NCBI GenBank assembly: GCA_022360735.1
Contig: JAKSCF010000066.1
Coordinates: forward strand, 1-12,848
Reading direction: 5' to 3'
Length of the DNA stretch: 12,848 bases
Origin: Clostridia bacterium
GTDB taxonomy: Bacteria > Bacillota_A > Clostridia > Peptostreptococcales > JAAYPU01
A program made the translations under genes and the position numbers. The notes under the pieces were generated by a model. The model was not told the DNA's origin. It was given only the letters and a program-made list of their open reading frames with translations, and did not search any database. This document shows positions 7,829 through 12,848 of this stretch, one piece after another. Each line of letters begins with the position of its first letter. The first letter of the stretch is position 1.

Positions 7829-7839
7829 GTTCTTATTAT

Positions 7840-8676
7840 TTATATTAAGATATTGCATTTTTTAAGGTACTCCAGGTTTTTTTTATCAGCCTCTCTTGGC
7901 TTTTCCCTATAACACAAATCATTACATTCAAATGAATAAAACCCTTGGTATTCGCCTTTTTCCAGAAGTCCCAAATATTCTGATATTGGCAGTTTCCCAT
8001 CTCCAAGAGCCATATGTATTGACGGATATGAATCATGCAGGTGGACATGAGAAAGCTCTTTACCTAAGATATTTTGATAATCCTCTATGGTCTGATTCAT
8101 ATAAACCATCTGACCGATGTCCAACATAGCTGTCATCGTTTCCGATGGCATCTCCGAAAGCATTTTCATCTGTTGTAAAGGCGTATTGACAATATTTGAA
8201 GAAAGAGGTGTCAATGTTTCCAATACCAGCTTTATACCTTTCCTATGAGCCGTCTTTGCAAGGTATTTGAGAGAATCGGATGCACGTCTCCATGCATCAT
8301 CTTTAGAACGATTAAAATAGCCGCATCCTGCTGTAACAAGTACCATAGAACTTTTCAGTTCAGCAGCAACATCTATGGCAATACAGAGTATATTGATACT
8401 AAATCTTCGAAGGGCTTGTTCCTCTGCAGCAATATTTACCGGATATGAACATTGTTCAGGTGTAATACAAACCACAGATAGTTCTCTTTCTTGTAATTGA
8501 TTTTTAATAATTCGTAACGATTTTTCATCCATCACATCCAAACACAAATGAGGAGCTGCTGCCCAAAGTTCTACATGTCCAATGCCTAACATCACTGCCG
8601 TATCTAAAAAATAATCCAGCGGGTAACGCATATATTGATAGCTTCCTAATACAAAACGATTCTTAGAAATTCTCAT
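7840..8676 (-). CDS. frlC: Sugar-amine epimerase of the xylose isomerase-like TIM-barrel family, FrlC-like
   Basis: A 278-residue cytoplasmic TIM-barrel protein. It aligns by eye along its length with what I recall of E. coli FrlC: TPEQCSYPVN against TPETNGYPYN, LVLETLTPLSSNIV against LILEPLTPYESNVV, and the LSHVHLHDS and LGDGKLP segments. Likely metal ligands are Glu153 (in LVLETLTP), Asp186 (MLDIGQ), His212 (HVHLHDS) and Glu250 (SFECND). FrlC interconverts psicoselysine and fructoselysine at C3, feeding the C3 isomer into the kinase-deglycase route. ATG 8676 overlaps the frlD stop by one base (TGATG) and has GGAGG 7 nt upstream; the TTG one codon earlier is not needed. Expression is coupled to frlD. 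A different keto-sugar epimerase is possible, but the neighbours make FrlC the best name. Confidence 0.83.
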   Translation of the reverse strand: MRISKNRFVLGSYQYMRYPLDYFLDTAVMLGIGHVELWAAAPHLCLDVMDEKSLRIIKNQLQERELSVVCITPEQCSYPVNIAAEEQALRRFSINILCIAIDVAAELKSSMVLVTAGCGYFNRSKDDAWRRASDSLKYLAKTAHRKGIKLVLETLTPLSSNIVNTPLQQMKMLSEMPSETMTAMLDIGQMVYMNQTIEDYQNILGKELSHVHLHDSYPSIHMALGDGKLPISEYLGLLEKGEYQGFYSFECNDLCYREKPREADKKNLEYLKKCNILI

Positions 8677-9578
8677 CAAAATTCCTCCAAAACACGTGCT
8701 CTTATGCTTTCGGGAACCTTAACGCCGCAGCCAAAAGCACCATTAACCAGACAGGTTGTTGACGCAAATCCTGCTGCATCCTGTAATGCATCTGGCAAAA
8801 CATCCTCTCGGTATACGCTGTTATGCCATTTTTCTATTCCGCCTTTTTCTATTCCTTCTGCTATCTTAATCAGCATACAAGCTGCAAATGAATCACCTGC
8901 TCCCATCGTATCAACTGCGCTTACATAATTGGGCTGCTGCTTATAGAATCGTGTTCCATCATAAACAACAGTATCTTTACTCCCTCGTGTTGCAGTTATC
9001 ACACCGCAACCTTCATCATGAATCTTAAGACAAAGTTCCTTTGCTTCTTCCTCAGACATGTCACTGCAAGAAAGGAAAGCAAAATCTATAAACGGAGAAA
9101 CACGTTTAATCCGATCTTCCTCATTCCATTGAACTGAAAAGTCATAGGACATTAACGGATTCAAGCTCTTTAACTTCGGCAGCTGAGCATCAAAAAAAGA
9201 ATTATTGCTGGTATGGACAATCGTAAATTTCTCAATATAATCCAAATCATCTTGATTAAGCTCAAGATAGTGACCTTGTAAAACGCCCCCTCTGTTACTT
9301 CCTTTGAACACACGGTCACCATCTACAATTGTGACCTGTGCAAAACCGTTTTCACCAGGATAATGTCTACAACGAGACCATCCGATTTCTTTTTTATCTA
9401 ATGTTTCCTGTATGTACTTTGCAACAGCATCCTCACCGAAAACACCAAGGTACTCACTATCCACTCCGAGCTGTTTTGCGTATACAGAAAAATTTAGAGC
9501 CTGTCCGCCTGGATACATCATATTTGTATTCAAATATACGTCACACACATTATCTCCAATGCCTAATACTTTAACCAA
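8676..9578 (-). CDS. frlD: PfkB-family sugar kinase, fructoselysine 6-kinase (FrlD)-like
   Basis: A 300-residue ribokinase/PfkB-family kinase. The N-terminal LGIGDNVCDVY (5-15) and YPGGQALNFSVYAKQLG (22-38) match the FrlD wording I recall (IGDNCVDIY, SGGNAVNVAVY). DTMGAGDSFAA (223-233) holds the ATP-binding glycines and the catalytic base Asp229. FrlD phosphorylates fructoselysine at C6 inside the cell, which fits import by a non-PTS transporter. The start is a TTG at 9578: a stop lies immediately upstream in frame, GGGGGG stands 7 nt before the TTG, and the next ATG would remove the glycine motif. The gene overlaps frlC by one base. It follows the binding-protein gene after 125 bp carrying a hairpin. 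Which sugar amine is phosphorylated is inferred from context. Confidence 0.85.
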   Translation of the reverse strand: MVKVLGIGDNVCDVYLNTNMMYPGGQALNFSVYAKQLGVDSEYLGVFGEDAVAKYIQETLDKKEIGWSRCRHYPGENGFAQVTIVDGDRVFKGSNRGGVLQGHYLELNQDDLDYIEKFTIVHTSNNSFFDAQLPKLKSLNPLMSYDFSVQWNEEDRIKRVSPFIDFAFLSCSDMSEEEAKELCLKIHDEGCGVITATRGSKDTVVYDGTRFYKQQPNYVSAVDTMGAGDSFAACMLIKIAEGIEKGGIEKWHNSVYREDVLPDALQDAAGFASTTCLVNGAFGCGVKVPESIRARVLEEF

Positions 9579-9613
9579 TTATGTACCCCCCATTTCCATA
9601 AACTTGTTTTTTT

Positions 9614-9679
9614 ACAAAAATAGCGCAGGAATTTTCTCAGTTAAAGAAATTCTCATCCTCTACTGTGAGAACCCCTGCG
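9614..9679 (-). terminator. Terminator-like or RNA-processing hairpin between dctP and frlD
   Basis: On the minus strand CGCAGG (9674-9679) and TTCTCA (9666-9671) pair with TGAGAA (9634-9639) and CCTGCG (9624-9629), giving two 6-bp stems around a small internal loop and a 26-nt apical loop. The tail CTATTTTTGT follows. A second, competing stem (GAATTT with AAATTC) is possible inside. It could end part of the transcripts after the binding-protein gene, or protect its mRNA. Confidence 0.45.
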
Positions 9680-9703
9680 GTATCTCGCTAATCAATTACT
9701 ATC

Positions 9704-10732
9704 TTATTTAAACTGCTGTACCTTATTATAAAGGTCTTCTGTATTGAAAAATCCCTCTGCTTCAAGTTCGTCAGCTAATGGAGCCGCTGCATCTAAAAAT
9801 GCCTGACGATCAATGTCAACAAAGGTAACTTCACCTTCATTAATAAGCCATTCTTTATCGGTTTCCCATTTTTGCTTGATGGTTTTATTATATTGTTCTG
9901 CTGCCTGGTCTACACAGTTACTAATTATCTCTTGCTGTTCTTGAGTTATGCTGTCCCAGAACTGTTTAGAAAAGATAACACATTCAACCGGATAAGCATA
10001 ATCAACTTCCGACACATATTTTGCAGATTCAAAAAGACCCGCACTCTTATAAGAATCTTTTGAACACTCACCACCGTCTACAACCCCTTGCATCAGCGCA
10101 AATGGATATTCGCTCCAAGCAACAACAGTTGGGGTTGCACCCATTGCAAGTGCATTCTTTTCAAAGATGGGAAGATTTGGTATACGATATTTCATACCTA
10201 CCATATCTGCCGGTGAATAAAGTGGTTTTTTGCAGAAGAAAATACGTGGGTTTTTCTGAAATTCAAAATTCACCATATGGAACCCATTGTCTTCTAACTT
10301 AGTCCAAATTGGCTCGGATACGTCAGAATGCAAATAATTTAACATATGCTCGCTGGATTCGAATGCGAATGCCATAGAAAGAATGTTAATATCAGGAGCA
10401 TATGCTGCCAGCGAATCAAGAGAACACATCATACCCTGCTGAAGATCCACCTGAAGATTTTCCATCATAGTGCCTTCATTTCCCAGCTGCTCTGCAGGAT
10501 AAAATTCAAAAACAAACTGACCTTCAAGTGCCTCATTTGCTAAATCGCAGAACATCTGACACGCTTCAGGTGCCGGCTCACCAATTGCACCTGCATTACC
10601 AAATTTAACAACTCTTGCTTTTGCTTCTGGAACATCACCTTCATTGGAAGCATCCCCTCCAGATGAACTACAACCCGAAAATATAAGCATTAAGCATAAA
10701 AGAACTAGCATCATGTTAAGTGTTTTTTTCAT
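9704..10732 (-). CDS. dctP: TRAP transporter solute-binding lipoprotein (DctP family)
   Basis: A 342-residue extracytoplasmic binding protein. Residues 1-20 are a lipoprotein signal peptide (MKKTLNMMLVLLCLMLIFSG) before Cys21, which would be lipidated; a Ser/Gly-rich linker follows. Family hallmarks are FEFYPAEQLGNEG (75-87), MKYRIPNLPIF (180-190), whose Arg183 matches the arginine that in DctP proteins binds the substrate carboxylate, and WSEYPFALMQGVVDGGE, matching the usual 'SEVYTALQTGVVDGQE'. This supports a carboxylate-bearing solute, as expected for a sugar-amino acid conjugate. ATG 10732 has GGAGG at 7-8 nt. It lies 24 bp after dctM, so the order is small, large, binding subunit. The substrate is inferred from the downstream frl-like genes only. 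Confidence 0.93.
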   Translation of the reverse strand: MKKTLNMMLVLLCLMLIFSGCSSSGGDASNEGDVPEAKARVVKFGNAGAIGEPAPEACQMFCDLANEALEGQFVFEFYPAEQLGNEGTMMENLQVDLQQGMMCSLDSLAAYAPDINILSMAFAFESSEHMLNYLHSDVSEPIWTKLEDNGFHMVNFEFQKNPRIFFCKKPLYSPADMVGMKYRIPNLPIFEKNALAMGATPTVVAWSEYPFALMQGVVDGGECSKDSYKSAGLFESAKYVSEVDYAYPVECVIFSKQFWDSITQEQQEIISNCVDQAAEQYNKTIKQKWETDKEWLINEGEVTFVDIDRQAFLDAAAPLADELEAEGFFNTEDLYNKVQQFK

Positions 10733-10756
10733 ATGTAACCCTCCTCTTTAATATAT

Positions 10757-12058
10757 TTAGTACATGGACCCCAATAATCGGGGTAACCACATGGTAAGTG
10801 GTTCAAAAAAAGTAACAATAATAAGTGTAATAATTAACGGAATAAGAAACTGAACCGTATATTTTAGTGATGCATCAAAGGATCCGCCTGTTGCTTTTGC
10901 AGTTACAAATAATGCAGGAGCCATAGGCGGTGTTATCAGTCCAAGTGTTACATTAAGAACTGCCATAACACCGATTTGAACATAACTCATTCCAATTCCA
11001 TTGGCGATATTCATGAGTAGCGGCGCTATCATAATCAAAATCTGCATGGATCCTATAAAACATCCCAGAAACAAAAGGATACCGTTAAGGACAAGCAATA
11101 TCAAAATATGATTGCCCAATCCAAGCATAAAATTTGTCATGGCAGTCATTAAACCACTCGTAACAATCATCCAGTTAAATATCAAGCCTGTTGCACACAG
11201 AGCCATAGCCATACCGGAACTTGAAAGGGTATCCTTCAAAGCTTTTTTTAACATATCCATTGAAAAACGTTTCAAACATATGGAAAGAAATACGCAGTAG
11301 GCTGCTGCCACAACACTACATTCTGTAGGCGTAAAGATGCCTGTCATAATCCCAAGAACCAGAATTGCCGGTCCCCCAAGTGCAGGCAAAGCATGAACAG
11401 TAGCATTAAATCTTTCTCCCCAATTGTATCGCTCAATAACGGGCGCTTTGATTTTAAACTTCTTTGTTGCAAATACCACCCATGCCATCATAGCAACTCC
11501 CATACAAATCCCCGGAATCATACCGGCTTGAAACATAGCCAATGTGGAAGTCTTGGAAAGAAACGCCCATACAACAAAATTAATACTTGGTGGAATAATG
11601 GGACCGATTCCCGCAGATGCGGCTGTAACGGCAATAGAAAAATTCTTATCATATCCCGCATCAGTCATGGCCTTAACTTCAATAGTCCCTAATCCTCCTG
11701 CATCTGCCAATGCTGAGCCGGACATGCCGGCAAAGATCATGCTTGCCATAATATTGGAGTGAGCAAGACCTCCTGGCAAATGTCCCAGCCATTTTTTTGC
11801 CATTCCAAATATTCGATCGGTCAGCCCTATTTCGTTCATGAAAATACCCACAAACAAGAATGCAGGAAGGGCCAGCATATTAAAGTCTGCAAATGAATTT
11901 GCAGTTTTCTGAGCAAACATAACAAAATTTTGATGGTTGATTAGTGCGTATAGAAGGCTAGAAGCTGCCATTGCATAACTTATGGGAACCTGAAGCAAAA
12001 TCATTACTATAAATGCAATAAAATATAACATTAGATAAGGATCAATTACTCCATTCAT
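10757..12058 (-). CDS. dctM: TRAP transporter large membrane subunit (DctM family)
   Basis: A 433-residue integral membrane protein with about a dozen hydrophobic segments, the usual length for DctM. Signature segments are LPGGLAHSNIMASMIFAGMS (94-113), GSALADAGGLGTIEVKAM (114-131), AASAGIGPIIPPSIN (146-160) and, near the C-terminus, TLGLITPPMAPALF. It forms the cation-coupled translocation pathway. The frame opens at ATG 12073, but the GGAGGTGA inside that stretch is the ribosome-binding site for the ATG at 12058, 8 nt after GGAGG, so the shorter form is preferred. It overlaps the end of dctQ by 17 bp, consistent with translational coupling. Confidence 0.94.
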   Translation of the reverse strand: MNGVIDPYLMLYFIAFIVMILLQVPISYAMAASSLLYALINHQNFVMFAQKTANSFADFNMLALPAFLFVGIFMNEIGLTDRIFGMAKKWLGHLPGGLAHSNIMASMIFAGMSGSALADAGGLGTIEVKAMTDAGYDKNFSIAVTAASAGIGPIIPPSINFVVWAFLSKTSTLAMFQAGMIPGICMGVAMMAWVVFATKKFKIKAPVIERYNWGERFNATVHALPALGGPAILVLGIMTGIFTPTECSVVAAAYCVFLSICLKRFSMDMLKKALKDTLSSSGMAMALCATGLIFNWMIVTSGLMTAMTNFMLGLGNHILILLVLNGILLFLGCFIGSMQILIMIAPLLMNIANGIGMSYVQIGVMAVLNVTLGLITPPMAPALFVTAKATGGSFDASLKYTVQFLIPLIITLIIVTFFEPLTMWLPRLLGSMY

Positions 12059-12647
12059 TAAAATCACCTCCATTTTCAGTCCGCTTCATTAACCCGGCTT
12101 CCTCAAGTTCTTTAATGATTATGTCTTCTTCCTGCACCGGGGCGACCAATTTATCATTACCCGTCATCATATATGCAATCGTTTTATAAGCGCTTAAAAT
12201 CAGCATAATAATACTCATAACCAGAACCGGCAATGCATAATAATATGCTTTTTGAAAAGGGAGTCCTCCTACAGGTATCATCTTCAACTGCATGGCAAAT
12301 AAGTTTCTCGATCCCATAATATAGACAATCGATATCACTATTACGATGACATTTGTAATGTTGTACATAATTTGCTTAAACCGGTGCGGCATCTTTTTCA
12401 TCACAAATTCCAATACTGCATGCTCATTGTCCCAATAAACCGTACACCATCCCATTGACATTGTCCAAATCATAAACATGGTTACGGTTTCATCAATACC
12501 ATAAATTGGATGGTTGAAAACAAATCGCATACACACCTGAAAAAAAAGCAATGCCATAAACAGGAAAATAGCATATCCAGTAATCAATTTCAGGAAATCA
12601 ACAAACTTGTCCAAAAAAAATCCACATAAATCGATCGCTTTTTTCAT
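12042..12647 (-). CDS. dctQ: TRAP transporter small membrane subunit (DctQ family)
   Basis: A 201-residue protein with four hydrophobic segments (about 20-42, 55-72, 95-112 and 136-157). The FQVCMRFVFNHPIYGIDE segment (36-53) is the usual DctQ pattern (QVxxRYVFNxPxxWxxE). The hydrophilic, acidic C-tail is somewhat long. It pairs with DctM to form the membrane part of the TRAP transporter. It is the first gene of the catabolic block. ATG 12647 has no adjacent ribosome-binding site: the nearest, AGGAG at 12686-12690, is 38 nt away, with an 8-bp hairpin between. No in-frame ATG, GTG or TTG stands closer to it. Confidence 0.9.
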   Translation of the reverse strand: MKKAIDLCGFFLDKFVDFLKLITGYAIFLFMALLFFQVCMRFVFNHPIYGIDETVTMFMIWTMSMGWCTVYWDNEHAVLEFVMKKMPHRFKQIMYNITNVIVIVISIVYIMGSRNLFAMQLKMIPVGGLPFQKAYYYALPVLVMSIIMLILSAYKTIAYMMTGNDKLVAPVQEEDIIIKELEEAGLMKRTENGGDFNEWSN

Positions 12648-12682
12648 AGCTTTATTGTATGATACTGTATTTGCGATATCAT
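12644..12682 (-). CDS. Possible 12-codon leader ORF overlapping the dctQ start
   Basis: On the minus strand an ATG at 12682 opens a short frame, MISQIQYHTIKL, whose TGA overlaps the dctQ ATG in the sequence ATGA. AAGGAG stands upstream, but only 3 nt separate it from the ATG, which is shorter than optimal. If translated it would couple ribosomes onto dctQ. The alternative is that the region is only a structured ribosome-binding site and this peptide is not made. Confidence 0.3.
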   Translation of the reverse strand: MISQIQYHTIKL

Positions 12683-12690
12683 ACTCTCCT
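12657..12690 (-). promoter_or_regulatory. Hairpin between the ribosome-binding site and start of dctQ (candidate operator or looped-out spacer)
   Basis: On the minus strand AGGAG (12686-12690) is followed, after one base, by GTATGATA (12677-12684), a 12-nt loop and TATCATAC (12657-12664), then 9 nt and the dctQ ATG. Folding the 8-bp stem would cut the effective distance from AGGAG to ATG from 38 to about 10 nt. The same DNA could be a repressor operator: its arms resemble those in front of frlR and hyuA. Confidence 0.5.
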
Positions 12691-12848
12691 TTCTTTATTA
12701 TTAAATTTTATTGATTGATGCTCTGTTAAACGTAAGAATTGCCGGATATAGAAAATTTAAGTAAAGTTTTACTAAAAAACAAAATAATATAAACCGGTGC
12801 TTAGTAGTAAGAAGATTATTTTAAATTCCAAAAAGAAATTTAATTTGA
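12691..12848. other. AT-rich region upstream of the TRAP genes, promoter not resolved
   Basis: No gene is seen here. A promoter for the TRAP operon is expected, but candidates are weak: for example, on the minus strand TTGTTT, 17 bp, TAAATT. An inverted repeat AGTAAA-GT-TTTACT (12760-12773), extendable after one mismatch by three pairs on each side, overlaps that candidate. The upstream gene lies outside the window. Confidence 0.35.

Noticed and set aside
12722..12737. Possible catabolite-responsive (cre) site around the TGTTAAACGTAAGA stretch
   Set aside because: Alignment to the cre consensus leaves several mismatches in the conserved positions on both strands.
1..12848. CRISPR arrays, insertion sequences or phage genes
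   Set aside because: No regularly spaced repeats, transposase, integrase or terminal inverted repeats are seen; the tRNA-Ser 3' end shows no duplicated attachment site within the window.

Overview
The window looks like a low-GC, Gram-positive anaerobe, probably a Clostridia-class Firmicute. The reasons are the AT-rich intergenic DNA, strong Shine-Dalgarno sites of the AGGAGG type, consensus sigma-A promoters (two TTGACA boxes, each with a 17-bp spacer), a lipoprotein-type solute-binding protein, and a tRNA gene that encodes its own CCA. The species cannot be fixed from the sequence alone.

Layout: (1) 1-762, plus strand: the 3' end of an ABC exporter-type ATPase gene. (2) 786-874, minus: tRNA-Ser(CGA). 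(3) 914-1798, minus: a spore-photolyase-like radical SAM protein with its own promoter. (4) 1957-12647, minus: a nine-gene catabolic block. In transcription order it is a TRAP transporter (small membrane subunit, large membrane subunit, binding lipoprotein), a FrlD-like kinase, a FrlC-like epimerase, an internal promoter with a perfect 20-bp palindrome, HyuA and HyuB (ATP-dependent hydantoinase/oxoprolinase subunits), a FrlB-like SIS-domain deglycase, a strong terminator, and a FrlR-like GntR/UTRA regulator with its own promoter.

Four genes (kinase, epimerase, deglycase, GntR/UTRA regulator) correspond to the E. coli frl genes for fructoselysine, a sugar-amino-acid Amadori product. In the inferred pathway the TRAP system imports an unphosphorylated, carboxylate-bearing Amadori compound, FrlC epimerises the C3 stereoisomer (psicosyl to fructosyl), FrlD phosphorylates the sugar at C6, and FrlB splits the product into glucose 6-phosphate and a free amino acid. 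Two parts are unlike the known frl operons: a TRAP transporter in place of an APC or ABC permease, and HyuAB inserted between frlC and frlB. HyuAB-family enzymes open five-membered cyclic amides at the cost of ATP. A substrate with a lactam ring, such as a fructosyl-pyroglutamate formed by cyclisation of a glutamine Amadori product, would explain the combination. This is a hypothesis; nothing in the sequence proves the substrate.

Regulatory structure is rich for an operon of this size: inverted repeats sharing a TATGATA-like half-site in front of frlR, hyuA and the TRAP genes, a hairpin between the ribosome-binding site and start codon of the first TRAP gene, and a terminator-like hairpin between the binding-protein gene and the kinase gene.
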